Of a stretch of DNA of 64,000 nt, positions 19,664 to 29,169 are shown piece by piece. Location of the stretch: contig NZ_CP016604.1 in NCBI RefSeq assembly GCF_009684715.1, forward strand, positions 1,503,262 through 1,567,261, written 5' to 3'. The position numbers and the translations under genes were made by a program. The notes beneath the pieces are model-generated. The model had not been told where the DNA came from. It worked only from the letters and a program-made list of their open reading frames with translations, and did no database searches. The DNA comes from Otariodibacter oris. Lineage in GTDB: Bacteria; Pseudomonadota; Gammaproteobacteria; Enterobacterales; Pasteurellaceae. Numbering within the stretch: the first letter of the stretch is position 1; each line of letters begins with the position of its first letter.

Positions 19664-20173
19664 ATGCCTTTACTAGATAGTTTCAAAGTGGATCATACCG
19701 TGATGAAAGCCCCTGCTGTACGTGTAGCAAAAACAATGACAACCCCAAAAGGTGATGCGATTACAGTGTTCGATTTACGTTTTTGTCGCCCAAATGTTGA
19801 TGCACTTCCGCCAAAAGGAATTCACACCATGGAACACCTTTTTGCTGGTTTCATGCGAGATCATTTAAACAGTGATAGCGTTGAGATTATTGATATTTCA
19901 CCAATGGGATGCCGTACTGGATTCTATATGTCACTCATTGGTACGCCAACACCAGAACAAGTTGCAGAGGCGTGGAAAAACTCAATGGAAGATGTATTAA
20001 ATAAAGTATCCGATGAGTCCCAAATCCCAGAACTCAATAAATATCAATGTGGTTCTTATGAAGAACATTCTTTAGCGGAAGCTCATGAGATTGCACGCAA
20101 TATGCTTAAACAGCCAATTGGTATTAATCACAATGAAGATTTAACCCTTGATGAAGAATTACTGAACCCATAA
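19664..20173 (+). CDS. luxS: S-ribosylhomocysteine lyase LuxS (AI-2 synthase)
   Basis: A 169-residue protein. The metal-binding [14 protein letters not shown] motif (HXXEH) is near residues 54-67, and the later zinc-ligand Cys lies in [12 protein letters not shown]; the catalytic Cys is in [10 protein letters not shown]. It splits S-ribosylhomocysteine into homocysteine and DPD, the precursor of autoinducer-2, in the activated methyl cycle. Ribosome site AAGGAG is present. It stands 29 bases after letB and may share its transcript; an inverted repeat follows. Confidence 0.97.
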   Translation: MPLLDSFKVDHTVMKAPAVRVAKTMTTPKGDAITVFDLRFCRPNVDALPPKGIHTMEHLFAGFMRDHLNSDSVEIIDISPMGCRTGFYMSLIGTPTPEQVAEAWKNSMEDVLNKVSDESQIPELNKYQCGSYEEHSLAEAHEIARNMLKQPIGINHNEDLTLDEELLNP

Positions 20174-20186
20174 ATAGACTTCATCA

Positions 20187-20240
20187 AAGCGGTGAGATCA
20201 GCGATTAAATTTGCAAAGTTTAATCACGATCTCACCGCTT
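20187..20240 (+). terminator. Inverted USS pair after luxS
   Basis: AAGCGGTGAGAT pairs with ATCTCACCGCTT, with an inner stem CGATTAAA / TTTAATCACG around a TTGCAAAG loop. The structure ends only 9 bases before the ribosome site of the ABC gene, so read-through would place that site close to a stem. Confidence 0.65.
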
Positions 20241-20258
20241 GTATTTTTGGAGGAAAAT

Positions 20259-22094
20259 ATGTTTAAAAAATTATTTGAATGGTTTGAAACTCGAATCGAT
20301 CCCTATCCCACTGAATTACCTCAAACACCTAAAGCAAAATTAATTTCATTTATCTGGAGTACAACACAAGGCTTACGTAAATATATCCTTGTTGCCATTA
20401 TCCTCAGTATGCTAGTGGGGATCATTGATGCGGTCCTATTTCAATTTATTGGTGAAATTGTCGATTGGGTTTCAAAATACTCACCTCAAACATTATTCTC
20501 AGAAAAATGGGGAAGCATGCTTGGAATGATTACCGTGGCTATCGTTGGGGCAGTCATCACTTATTTATATTCAAGTATTCGCTTTCAAACGATGCAAGGG
20601 GTTTACCCAATGCGGTTACGTTGGAATTTTCATCGCCTAATGCTAGGGCAAAGTATGAAATTCTATCAAGATGAATTTGCAGGAAGAATCTCATCTAAAG
20701 TCATGCAGACAGCACTTTCTACTCGAGATGTCGTAATGACCTTTATCGAAATTGTTGTCTATATGGCTGTGTATTTTATTACTTCAAGTGTTATTCTTGT
20801 ACAGTTTGACGCGTTATTACTTATCCCATTTGCCGTATGGATCATTATTTTAGTGATCAGCATGCGATATTTTATTCCACGCTTGGCAAAAGCCTCCCAA
20901 GCACAATCCAATGCGCGAAGCTTGATGACTGGGCGTATCACCGATGCCTATGCCAATATTTCTACCATCAAACTCTTTTCACATGGTAATCGTGAAACTG
21001 ACTACGTGAAAGATTCCATGCAAGAATTTATGGTTACCGTACATAAGCAAATGCGATTGGTGACAATGATCGATACTGTCATCTATTGTAACGCATTACT
21101 ACTACTTACCATGTCTTCTGTTATTGGTTTATTTCTTTGGTCGAATAGCTTAGTCAGTGCGGGGGCGATTGCTACTTCATTAGCATTATCCCTTCGCTTG
21201 AAATCTTTAGCACAACGTATTATGTGGGAGTTTGCCAGACTATTTGAGCATATCGGGACAGTACAAGATGGCATGGAAATGCTATCTAAACCATATACCA
21301 TTGTTGATAAACCGAATGCGAGCTTGTTAAAAGTTACAACTGGTGACATTCATTTCAACCAAGTTAATTTTGCTTATGATGAAAAAAAACCGCTATTAAA
21401 TGAATTTAATCTACATATTAAAGCAGGTGAAAAAGTAGGGCTAGTTGGACGAAGTGGTGCAGGGAAATCCACACTCACCAATCTTTTACTGCGTTTTTAT
21501 GATATTCAGTCAGGTAATATTGAAATTGATGGACAAAATATCAAAGATGTTACCCAAGAAAGTTTACGGGCAAGTATTGGTTTAGTGACCCAAGATACTT
21601 CATTATTGCATCGTTCTATTCGGGATAATCTCACCTACGGAAGACCAGATGCAACAGAAGAAGAAATTCGGAAAGCAATACAAACCGCTTCTGCCGCTGA
21701 TTTTATTGAGCAACTTTCTGATTCAAAAGGCAGAACAGGGTTAGCAGCTCACGTGGGCGAAAGAGGGGTTAAACTCTCAGGAGGACAACGCCAACGTATC
21801 GCTATTGCACGAGTCATGCTCAAAAATGCCCCAATCTTACTCTTAGATGAAGCAACAAGTGCATTAGATTCAGAGGTTGAAGCCGCTATTCAAGAAAATT
21901 TAACGGAATTAATGGAGGGTAAAACTGTTCTTGCTATTGCCCATCGACTTTCAACCATTATGGCAATGGATCGCTTAATTGTAATGGATCATGGAGAAAT
22001 TGTTGAACAAGGTACGCACAATGAGTTACTAAAACTTAATGGTGTTTATGCTAAATTATGGGCTCATCAAAGCGGTGGTTTCTTAACTGATTAA
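20259..22094 (+). CDS. ABC exporter, fused membrane and ATPase domains (HI1051-like)
   Basis: A 611-residue half-transporter. Residues about 30-320 hold six hydrophobic segments of an ABC type-I exporter; the ATPase part carries Walker A GLVGRSGAGKSTLTN, signature [15 protein letters not shown], Walker B ILLLDEATSALD and H-loop IAHRLS. I chose ATG 20259 because GGAGG sits 5 bases upstream; the in-frame extension before it is only the luxS terminator. Family members such as H. influenzae HI1051 are uncharacterised; lipid or drug export are both possible. Homodimer expected. Confidence 0.88.
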   Translation: MFKKLFEWFETRIDPYPTELPQTPKAKLISFIWSTTQGLRKYILVAIILSMLVGIIDAVLFQFIGEIVDWVSKYSPQTLFSEKWGSMLGMITVAIVGAVITYLYSSIRFQTMQGVYPMRLRWNFHRLMLGQSMKFYQDEFAGRISSKVMQTALSTRDVVMTFIEIVVYMAVYFITSSVILVQFDALLLIPFAVWIIILVISMRYFIPRLAKASQAQSNARSLMTGRITDAYANISTIKLFSHGNRETDYVKDSMQEFMVTVHKQMRLVTMIDTVIYCNALLLLTMSSVIGLFLWSNSLVSAGAIATSLALSLRLKSLAQRIMWEFARLFEHIGTVQDGMEMLSKPYTIVDKPNASLLKVTTGDIHFNQVNFAYDEKKPLLNEFNLHIKAGEKVGLVGRSGAGKSTLTNLLLRFYDIQSGNIEIDGQNIKDVTQESLRASIGLVTQDTSLLHRSIRDNLTYGRPDATEEEIRKAIQTASAADFIEQLSDSKGRTGLAAHVGERGVKLSGGQRQRIAIARVMLKNAPILLLDEATSALDSEVEAAIQENLTELMEGKTVLAIAHRLSTIMAMDRLIVMDHGEIVEQGTHNELLKLNGVYAKLWAHQSGGFLTD

Positions 22095-22181
22095 TATCTA
22101 AAATCATCTTTATGATCATTTTGATCTTAACGACAGTTTACTATAAACTCTAAATGGTAATTTTTATAGAAGAGAGATACT

Positions 22182-23816
22182 TTGAAAGGTTTAGCCATTC
22201 GATTAATCATTGGAATAGCATTAATTCTGTGGGCATGGGATATGACTTCCCCATGGCAGACTGCAATGCAAACAGAACATAATCGTTATACTCAAATTCT
22301 GCAATCAAAAACCATTAGATTCGGGATGATCAATCATCCCCTATCCTATTTTGTCGGTTCACAAGGTAAAGCTGGGGTCGAGTATGACTTAGCCAATGCC
22401 TTTGCCGATTTTTTAGGTGTTGAACTTAAAGAAGAATCTTTTGATAGTAGCGAAGCATTATTCAATGCACTAGCACAAAATAAAATTGATATTGCGGCTG
22501 CAGGTCTGCTGTATTCACCTAATCAAATGGAAAAGTTTCAAATTGGTCCATCATACTATTCTGCCTCATGGCAAGTTGTTTATAAAAAAGGAACCCAAAG
22601 ACCTTACAAAATTGAAGATCTTCCTTCTGAATTAGTAATCTCGAATGGTTCTGCTGTGATTCCCATCTTACAAAAACTCGCTAAGATATATCCTAATTTA
22701 AAATGGAATGTTACAGATGAATTCACGCAAGAAGAGCTATTATTACAAGTTGCTGAAGGTAAAATTCCTTACACCGTCGCCGTTTCTGTCGATATCTCAT
22801 CGGCTCAGCAGATCAAACCTGACATTGCTGTAGGTTTTGACTTAACTGATGAAACCCCTGCAATTTGGTATCTCCAAAATAGCAATTACAGTGAATTGCA
22901 AGCCTCAGTACTTGAATTTATGAACCACGCAAATGAAACTGGGCTTATTTCTCAAATTGAAGAAAAATATTTCAGCCCATTAGCTAGCTTTGATTATGTT
23001 GATACATATAGTTATTTAAAAGCAATTAGAACCATACTCCCTAAATATAAGCCGCTCTTTGAAAAATACAAAGGGGATTTAGAATGGCAAATGTTAGCGG
23101 CTATTGCCTATCAAGAATCAAGATGGGATCCCTCTGCCACATCACCTACTGGTGTAAGAGGTATGATGATGCTAACCAGAGATACAGCTGAAAGAATGGG
23201 TGTTACCAATCGTATTAGCCCAGAACAAAGCATTAAAGCAGGATCTGAATATTTGCAATATTTAATGAATCAACTTCCAGAAACAATTCAACAAGAAGAT
23301 CGGATTTGGTTTGCACTTACCGCTTACAACATGGGGTTAGGTCATCTTATCGATTTACGTCGCCTTACTAAACAACTTGGGGGTGATCCAAACAACTGGT
23401 TGGATGTAAAAAAATACTTGCCATTATTAGCAGAAAAGCGTTATTACAAAGACTTAAAATATGGATACGCTAGAGGATTTGAGGCATTTAGCTATGTTGA
23501 GAATATCCGACGCTATTATTACAGCTTAATTAATTACCAACGTATTACCGAGCCAAAAGAGGAACCTACTGACAGCAAAGTAGAAAGAAAGACCAAGAAC
23601 ACAGCTGAGAATACAACTGATAACACAACTGATAACACAACTGATAACACAACTGATAATACAACTGATAACACAACTGATAACACAACTGAGAATACAA
23701 CTGAGAATACAACTGGAAATACAACCGAACACATGATAGAAAAAGTTTCAGAAACTAAAAATATATCAAATGCTACCCTTGAGCCAACAATAGAAGAAAA
23801 AAATGCTGAAGAATAA
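22182..23816 (+). CDS. mltF: Membrane-bound lytic murein transglycosylase F with Asn-Thr-Thr repeat tail
   Basis: A 544-residue protein read from TTG at 22182 (AGAGAGA upstream). A membrane/signal segment is at residues 1-20, a solute-binding-protein-like regulatory domain at about 30-265, and an SLT lysozyme-like domain at about 285-450 with the catalytic Glu in [26 protein letters not shown] and the AYNMGLGH motif. It cleaves peptidoglycan non-hydrolytically at the outer membrane. The C-terminus (about 460-544) is unusual: ten consecutive tetrapeptides (E/D/G)NTT encoded by 12-base repeats, then an acidic tail. The repeats are absent from E. coli MltF (518 residues). Confidence 0.92.
   Translation: MKGLAIRLIIGIALILWAWDMTSPWQTAMQTEHNRYTQILQSKTIRFGMINHPLSYFVGSQGKAGVEYDLANAFADFLGVELKEESFDSSEALFNALAQNKIDIAAAGLLYSPNQMEKFQIGPSYYSASWQVVYKKGTQRPYKIEDLPSELVISNGSAVIPILQKLAKIYPNLKWNVTDEFTQEELLLQVAEGKIPYTVAVSVDISSAQQIKPDIAVGFDLTDETPAIWYLQNSNYSELQASVLEFMNHANETGLISQIEEKYFSPLASFDYVDTYSYLKAIRTILPKYKPLFEKYKGDLEWQMLAAIAYQESRWDPSATSPTGVRGMMMLTRDTAERMGVTNRISPEQSIKAGSEYLQYLMNQLPETIQQEDRIWFALTAYNMGLGHLIDLRRLTKQLGGDPNNWLDVKKYLPLLAEKRYYKDLKYGYARGFEAFSYVENIRRYYYSLINYQRITEPKEEPTDSKVERKTKNTAENTTDNTTDNTTDNTTDNTTDNTTDNTTENTTENTTGNTTEHMIEKVSETKNISNATLEPTIEEKNAEE
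23607..23726 (+). repeat. Ten tandem 12-bp repeats in the mltF 3' end
   Basis: Unit GATAACACAACT with variants (GAG/GGA for GAT, AAT for AAC). It encodes ENTT, six DNTT, two ENTT and one GNTT. The period of 12 keeps the frame, so copy-number change alters length, not expression. Confidence 0.95.
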
Positions 23817-23827
23817 AAGGAAATCAT

Positions 23828-23962
23828 ATGTATAAAAAACTAAAAAGAAAAAAACATCTATACAATAAAAAATCACGCCGTATTTTACGTATTTACCGTA
23901 TGAAACGTCGTATTCTTGCTAGACACAGAATTGGCTTTATGATGTTTCAACAACTTCAATAA
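23828..23962 (+). CDS. Small highly basic protein, 44 residues, unknown
   Basis: An ATG 11 bases after the mltF stop opens 44 codons ending at TAA 23962, with AAAAGGAAA as a good ribosome site. The product starts MYKKLKRKKHLYNKKSRR and has 17 Lys/Arg among 44 residues, no acidic residue, and a hydrophobic tail (IGFMMFQQLQ). Such composition suits an RNA- or ribosome-binding peptide, but I do not recognise it. A bidirectional terminator begins immediately after the stop, which supports it being the last gene of the mltF transcript. Confidence 0.6.
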   Translation: MYKKLKRKKHLYNKKSRRILRIYRMKRRILARHRIGFMMFQQLQ

Positions 23963-23964
23963 AA

Positions 23965-23990
23965 AAAGCCCTTCATATAAGAAGGGCTTT
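23965..23990. terminator. Bidirectional terminator between mltF unit and metE
   Basis: AAAGCCCTTC / GAAGGGCTTT, a 10-bp stem with A-run before and T-run after, serving the plus-strand mltF unit and the minus-strand metE. Confidence 0.9.
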
Positions 23991-24024
23991 TTTATTTATA
24001 TTAAAGGAATATATGACCAACTAC

Positions 24025-26295
24025 CTAAGCCAATTCTTTACGTAATTTCTTCGTAACATCCATCATCACTTGTAATTGTGAAATCGTTTCTGTCCAACCA
24101 CGTGTTTTTAATCCACAATCTGGATTTACCCATAAACGCTCTTTAGGAACAACATTTAATGCCTTACGTAATAAATGTTCAATCTCACCAGTTGCTGGTA
24201 CACGAGGACTATGAATATCATAAACACCAGGACCAATGTCATTTGGATATTTAAAATCACCGAATGCTTCTAATAACTCCATATCTGAACGAGAGGTTTC
24301 AATAGTAATGACATCTGCATCTAATCCAGCAATTTCTGGCAAAATATCATTAAATTCTGAATAACACATATGTGTATGAATTTGTGTATCATCCTGTACA
24401 CCCATGTAGCTCAATCTAAATGCCTCTCCCGCCCAAGCTAAGTATTCTGCCCAATCTGCACGTTTTAGCGGTAATCCTTCACGAATTGCAGGCTCATCAA
24501 TTTGAATTACTTTAATTCCTGCTTTTTCTAAATCAATAACTTCATCTGATAACGCAACGCCAATTTGTTTACACACCGTTGAACGAGGAATATCGTTACG
24601 CACAAAAGACCACTGTAGAATCGTTACTGGACCAGTCAACATTCCTTTTACAACTTTGCTTGTTAAACTTTGTGCATATTGAGACCAACGAACCGTCATT
24701 GGTTCTGGGCGAACTACATCACCATAAATTACTGGTGGTTTCACACAGCGAGAACCGTAACTCTGAACCCATCCAAACTTAGTAAAAGCAAAGCCATCTA
24801 GCAATTCACCGAAATACTCTACCATGTCATTACGCTCAGGTTCACCATGAACTAAAACATCTAAATCTAATTCTTCTTGACGGCGAATAACATATTCAAT
24901 TTCTTTCTTCATCGCTGCTTCATACTCTGCAAGACTTAAATCGCCTTTCTTAAAACTTGCTCTAGCATGGCGAATTTCGACTGTTTGAGGAAATGAACCA
25001 ATAGTCGTAGTTGGAAGAAGCGGTAACTTCAACCATTCATTTTGCAATTTAATTCGTTGTGCAAATGGTGATTTACGTTTATCCGCATTAACAGGCAAAT
25101 TAGCTAATCGCTCCGCCACTTCTGAGCGGTGAATTTCCTTACTATTTGCTCTTTCATCTGCCGCCTTTTGACTATCGGCTAATTCATTCTTAACAGCTTC
25201 TCGCCCTTTTTCTAATGCAGTTTTTAGGATGCTTAATTCTTCAACTTTTTGCAGCGTGAACGACAGCCAATTATACAACCCAGGATTTTTCTCTTTTAAT
25301 TGCGTCTCAACACTTAAATCAAAAGGCGTATGTAACAATGAACAACTTGGTGCAATCCATAAGCGTTCACCTAATTTTGCTTTAAGTGGCTCAAGTACAT
25401 CTAATACGAGATTTAAATTAGCCCGCCAAATATTACGCCCATCAATAATACCTGCTGAAAGGACCTTTGAATAATCTTCAAATGCACTGAGCTGTTCAGG
25501 CGCACGTACTAAATCAATATGTAACCCATCTACTGGAAGTGATTTTAATAAATCAGCATGCTCAGCAACGGATCCAAAATACGTAGCCAATAATAATTTT
25601 ACGTTGACTTGACTTAATGCTGTATAAACTTGCTGATAAGCATCAAGCCATTCTTGAGGTAGATCCAATGCTAATGCAGGCTCATCAATTTGAATCCACT
25701 CTACACCTTCTGCAACTAATGCATTTAATATATCAACATAAACTGGTACTAATTTATTTAATAAACCTAAACGATCAAAATTATCCTCTTTTTCTTTACC
25801 TAACCAAAGGAAAGTAAGGGGACCTACAATTACAGGTTTAGAATCCAATCCCAAAGCTTTTGCTTCACGGATCTGATTAACGTAATGAGATGGATTAGGT
25901 TTAAATTCTGTATTTTTATGAAACTCTGGTACTAAGTAGTGATAGTTTGTATCAAACCATTTCGTCATTTCAATCGCAAATTGTTCCTTATTCCCACGAG
26001 CTAATTGAAAATACTGATCTAATGTTAAATTTTGACTATCAAATCCAAAACGTGAAGGAATTCCTCCTGTTGCCACCTGAAGATCTAATATATGATCATA
26101 AAAAGTAAAATCCCCTACTGCCACATAATCTGCATTAGCATCAGCTTGGTGTTTCCAATTTTTTTCACGCAATGCCTTAGCCAAATCAAGTAAATCTTGT
26201 TCTGCTAATTCCTTACGCCAATAACGCTCTTGTGCAAATTTAAGTTCACGTTTTGCTCCCACTCGTGGAAAACCAAGAATATGAAATGTTGTCAT
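24025..26295 (-). CDS. metE: Cobalamin-independent methionine synthase MetE
   Basis: A 756-residue protein (E. coli 753) with the two-barrel layout of MetE. N-terminal [19 protein letters not shown] and C-terminal zinc motifs [13 protein letters not shown] (His, Cys) and [12 protein letters not shown] (Cys) are intact, as is the folate-linked TTIGSFPQT. It makes methionine from homocysteine and 5-methyl-THF triglutamate. It is divergent from metR, with four MetJ boxes and a MetR site between, so it should be repressed by MetJ-SAM and activated by MetR-homocysteine. Confidence 0.97.
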   Translation of the reverse strand: MTTFHILGFPRVGAKRELKFAQERYWRKELAEQDLLDLAKALREKNWKHQADANADYVAVGDFTFYDHILDLQVATGGIPSRFGFDSQNLTLDQYFQLARGNKEQFAIEMTKWFDTNYHYLVPEFHKNTEFKPNPSHYVNQIREAKALGLDSKPVIVGPLTFLWLGKEKEDNFDRLGLLNKLVPVYVDILNALVAEGVEWIQIDEPALALDLPQEWLDAYQQVYTALSQVNVKLLLATYFGSVAEHADLLKSLPVDGLHIDLVRAPEQLSAFEDYSKVLSAGIIDGRNIWRANLNLVLDVLEPLKAKLGERLWIAPSCSLLHTPFDLSVETQLKEKNPGLYNWLSFTLQKVEELSILKTALEKGREAVKNELADSQKAADERANSKEIHRSEVAERLANLPVNADKRKSPFAQRIKLQNEWLKLPLLPTTTIGSFPQTVEIRHARASFKKGDLSLAEYEAAMKKEIEYVIRRQEELDLDVLVHGEPERNDMVEYFGELLDGFAFTKFGWVQSYGSRCVKPPVIYGDVVRPEPMTVRWSQYAQSLTSKVVKGMLTGPVTILQWSFVRNDIPRSTVCKQIGVALSDEVIDLEKAGIKVIQIDEPAIREGLPLKRADWAEYLAWAGEAFRLSYMGVQDDTQIHTHMCYSEFNDILPEIAGLDADVITIETSRSDMELLEAFGDFKYPNDIGPGVYDIHSPRVPATGEIEHLLRKALNVVPKERLWVNPDCGLKTRGWTETISQLQVMMDVTKKLRKELA

Positions 26296-26344
26296 AGATT
26301 AATCCTCTGTATAAATGTTGTGTTATTTTTATTTATAGATACCT

Positions 26345-26376
26345 AGACATTTAGACGTCTAAACATTTAGATGTAT
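26345..26376. promoter_or_regulatory. Four tandem MetJ (met) boxes
   Basis: Consecutive 8-mers AGACATTT, AGACGTCT, AAACATTT, AGATGTAT; the second is the perfect consensus AGACGTCT. They start 50 bases upstream of the metE ATG. MetJ dimers bind such adjacent boxes cooperatively. Confidence 0.88.
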
Positions 26377-26426
26377 AATGAGTAAAATTTTAAATTTATG
26401 CAATATAATAATTTTCACGTTCAACA

Positions 26427-26439
26427 TGAATTATTTTCA
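26427..26439. promoter_or_regulatory. MetR-binding site
   Basis: TGAATTATTTTCA is an exact match to TGAANNNNNTTCA. It lies between the MetJ boxes and metR, positioned to activate metE and autoregulate metR. Confidence 0.8.
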
Positions 26440-26519
26440 TAAATATAAATTACGTTTATACTAGTCAACCAATGCTAAAATCCTGAGTATTAAAAACTGC
26501 GTTAAACGTATTAATCACT

Positions 26520-27449
26520 ATGAAACCAATATTCCTAGAACTTCGTCATTTAAAAACACTTTTGGCCTTAAAAGAAAGTGGCAGCGTTTCACTTGCTGCC
26601 AAGCGAGTTTATCTCACACAGTCTGCTCTTTCTCACCAGATAAAAATGCTCGAAGAACAATATGGTTTACCGTTATTTGAACGAAAAACACAACCCTTAC
26701 ATTTCACTCCTGCCGGAGAAAGGCTTATTAAATTAGCCCATGAAATTATTCCAAAAGTTGTTGAAGCAGAATTAGATTTAACTCGAGTGAAACAAGGGGA
26801 AGCGGGTGAATTGCGTATTGCTGTTGAATGCCATACTTGTTTTGATTGGCTGATGCCTTCTATGGATAAATTCCGTCAAGATTGGCCTTTGGTAGAATTA
26901 GATATCGTCTCAGGGTTTCATATAGACACCATTGGATTATTACTTTCACATAAAGCTGATTGGGCTGTAGTGTCTGCGATAGAAGAAACTGCTGGAGTGA
27001 GCTACAAGCCACTATTTTCTTATGAAATGGTGGGTATTTGTTCTAAAGATCATCCTTTAGCAAATAAATCTATTTGGGAAGCTGAAGATTTTACTAATGA
27101 AACGTTAATTACTTACCCAGTTCCCGATGATATGCTAGACATTTTCAGAAAACTACTTAACCACAATAAAATCAATCCAACTCGCAGAACAAGCGAGCTT
27201 ACTATTGCTATCATCCAATTAGTTGCAAGCAAAAGAGGCATTGCTGCATTGCCTTACTGGGCTGTCAAACCTTATTTAGAAAAAGGCTATATCGTTGCCA
27301 AGCGTATTACTGAAAATGGTTTATACAGCAATCTTTATGGTGCAATGAGAGAAAGTGATATCAATACTGCTTATATTGGTGATTTTCATACGACCGTCAA
27401 AGAACAAAGTTTTTCAACATTCCCTGATCTTATTGTTTTAGATGAATAA
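26520..27449 (+). CDS. metR: LysR-type activator MetR
   Basis: A 309-residue LysR regulator. The N-terminal helix-turn-helix is RHLKTLLALKESGSVSLAAKRVYLTQSALSHQI-type (residues 8-40), followed by the effector domain with CHTCFDWLMPSMDKFR, the MetR-typical homocysteine-responsive part. It activates metE and related genes. It is transcribed divergently from metE, the universal arrangement in gammaproteobacteria. It converges with dspB with 39 bases between stops and no clear terminator there. Confidence 0.96.
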   Translation: MKPIFLELRHLKTLLALKESGSVSLAAKRVYLTQSALSHQIKMLEEQYGLPLFERKTQPLHFTPAGERLIKLAHEIIPKVVEAELDLTRVKQGEAGELRIAVECHTCFDWLMPSMDKFRQDWPLVELDIVSGFHIDTIGLLLSHKADWAVVSAIEETAGVSYKPLFSYEMVGICSKDHPLANKSIWEAEDFTNETLITYPVPDDMLDIFRKLLNHNKINPTRRTSELTIAIIQLVASKRGIAALPYWAVKPYLEKGYIVAKRITENGLYSNLYGAMRESDINTAYIGDFHTTVKEQSFSTFPDLIVLDE

Positions 27450-27488
27450 TAAAAAAGATTATAGGCAAGTTAAAAAAGAAAAATACCC

Positions 27489-28688
27489 TTATTCACTAGC
27501 CTCACTATCATTAGCTCTACTTTTATGGATCACGGCTTTTAATACTCCAGAAGAGTACTCCTGAATTGATTTATCACTTAATCTACCTGCATCTTCTCCC
27601 CAAATAGCCAATGCCGCACCCAAAATATTATCTGTATTTCGAATGGCATTATTCGTATTCTCACCATCCCATACCCCAAGATTCCAGTGATTTTCAATAT
27701 CTTTACCCGCAAAATCAGCTTCCTTGCGCAAATCACTACCTTCTTTTGGCACAAGATAGAGATAGTATGAATTATAGTTTAAAACAGTAAATCCTTTATC
27801 AATAAGATCTGGCACACTAGCACACATTTGACGTCTTCTTATTGCAACAGACCGATTTTCAGTATCTCCATCATAACTCCAATAAGTAATCTGGATATTA
27901 TGATTTAATCCATCTACGTTTTTTGTAATTAACCCATCATTCCATAACCGTGGTGTGAATCCTTTTTGGTCCAAATATGCTGCCAATTCATTTATATAGT
28001 CGATAAATTCCTGATTATATTCTTCACTGTATGCAAATTCATCTCCCCCTATATGAAAATGCTTACTTTGGCTACCAAACGCATCAGCAACTTCGGTAAT
28101 CAGTTTTTTTACAAACTGAACACTTTCAGGTTTAGTAATATCAAGCTCATCATCTACATGGGCAGATTTCAATGAATCCACATAACCTTGTCCATATTTA
28201 TGAACCAAAAGTTGGAAAATACCGTTCATATGGTTAGGGCTGTCAATCTCTGGAATCAATTCAATATTTTTAGACTGTGCATAACGGGTAATCTCTTTCA
28301 ATTGCTCATAACTTAAAAATGGTTTACCTGTTTGTGGATTGATATATGCACCATCTTTTCTCTGAATATCATTTTCTACTTTCTGCCCAAGTAAATCGCT
28401 CTCCAAAGCATAGTTCTCATGATCGGAAAAATGTAAATGTAAAAAACTCCCACCTGATACTGCTAAAGTATCAATAAAATTTTTAATCACATTGACCGAA
28501 TAAAAATGACGTGCGGTATCTAACATTAATCCGATTTCTTTATGTGCGGGAGTGCTAGCGTTATTTGATTGAGCTGGAGAAACAGAAGAAAACAGCGTAC
28601 CATTATTATCGGATATTGTACTATAGGCAGATACATCGCCTAACATCAATCCGAATAAAAGATACGCTGATACGATTTTCAAACGCAT
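27489..28688 (-). CDS. dspB: Dispersin B-like beta-N-acetylhexosaminidase (GH20)
   Basis: A 399-residue secreted GH20 enzyme. A signal peptide (VSAYLLFGLMLGDVSA) precedes a single catalytic barrel: EIGLMLDTARHFYSVNVIKNFID, LHLHFSDHENYALES, IELIPEIDSPNHMNGIFQL, and the catalytic Asp-Glu pair in FHIGGDEFAYSEEYNQEF, then ITYWSYDGDTENR and LGVWDGENTNN. These match dispersin B of Aggregatibacter (381 residues) closely along the whole length. Dispersin B cuts poly-beta-1,6-N-acetylglucosamine and releases cells from biofilm. No pga biosynthesis genes are in the window. The pliC-type gene ends 41 bases upstream on the same strand. Confidence 0.93.
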   Translation of the reverse strand: MRLKIVSAYLLFGLMLGDVSAYSTISDNNGTLFSSVSPAQSNNASTPAHKEIGLMLDTARHFYSVNVIKNFIDTLAVSGGSFLHLHFSDHENYALESDLLGQKVENDIQRKDGAYINPQTGKPFLSYEQLKEITRYAQSKNIELIPEIDSPNHMNGIFQLLVHKYGQGYVDSLKSAHVDDELDITKPESVQFVKKLITEVADAFGSQSKHFHIGGDEFAYSEEYNQEFIDYINELAAYLDQKGFTPRLWNDGLITKNVDGLNHNIQITYWSYDGDTENRSVAIRRRQMCASVPDLIDKGFTVLNYNSYYLYLVPKEGSDLRKEADFAGKDIENHWNLGVWDGENTNNAIRNTDNILGAALAIWGEDAGRLSDKSIQEYSSGVLKAVIHKSRANDSEASE

Positions 28689-28700
28689 AAGCTAATGCGT
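28683..28700. promoter_or_regulatory. Inverted repeat covering the dspB start codon
   Basis: ACGCAT (28683-28688) and ATGCGT (28695-28700) flank AAGCTA; the dspB ATG is inside the first arm. No Shine-Dalgarno sequence is visible. In the mRNA this small stem would pair the start codon. Confidence 0.4.
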
Positions 28701-28729
28701 ATTACTTGATAAGTGTGTCATGTAAAATT

Positions 28730-29065
28730 TTATTCTGTTGTGCAACTTTTTAAGGTCTCATCCCCTGCCATTAACGTTGCGTCTCTACCTTTCGTATAAA
28801 GTGCGAGCGTATAATCAGGGTTAATTGCCTTATAAATTGCACCAGATGCTGATTTTTCTATCTTCATCGGAATCATTTCATCAGTATCAACAACAATCGC
28901 ATAGGAATCTTTGCTTGTATTCACAAATACCACTTCCATAACATCATTGCTTCCACAGGTATAAGCAATTTTTGTTAATTCATCAGTTGATGATTTATCC
29001 ATTACAGTCGCATTTGCTGACATAGATGCCATAGAAAGAAGTAAAACACTCAATAATTTTTTCAT
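28730..29065 (-). CDS. PliC/MliC-type periplasmic lysozyme inhibitor
   Basis: From ATG 29065 (AAAAAAGGAC upstream) the protein is 111 residues, with a signal peptide ending MSANA and no lipobox cysteine, so periplasmic rather than lipid-anchored. The body fits the C-type lysozyme inhibitor fold: IAYTCGSNDVMEVVFVN, then SASGAIYKA (the SGxxY lysozyme-blocking loop) and YTKGRDATLM, with the paired terminal Cys in LKSC. It would protect peptidoglycan from host lysozyme. Same strand and 41 bases before dspB. Confidence 0.75.
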   Translation of the reverse strand: MKKLLSVLLLSMASMSANATVMDKSSTDELTKIAYTCGSNDVMEVVFVNTSKDSYAIVVDTDEMIPMKIEKSASGAIYKAINPDYTLALYTKGRDATLMAGDETLKSCTTE

Positions 29066-29169
29066 AATTTGTCCTTTTTTATTAACCAAAGTTATGGTGC
29101 GCATTCTATAAAAAGTAATATTTTATTCAAATAAATTTTTTCTATAATAAAAAATATAAATTTGTACCC

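Noticed and set aside
23607-23726. CRISPR-like array
   Set aside because: Units are 12 bases and contiguous with no spacers, and they encode part of mltF.
23526-23827. Two minus-strand ORFs of repeated Val-Val-Leu-Ser or Ser-Cys-Val residues
   Set aside because: They are antisense readings of the 12-bp repeats in mltF; no ribosome site or independent support.
26296-26519. SAM or cobalamin riboswitch before metE
   Set aside because: The spacer is explained by MetJ boxes and a MetR site, and no riboswitch core is recognisable; the space is also too short.
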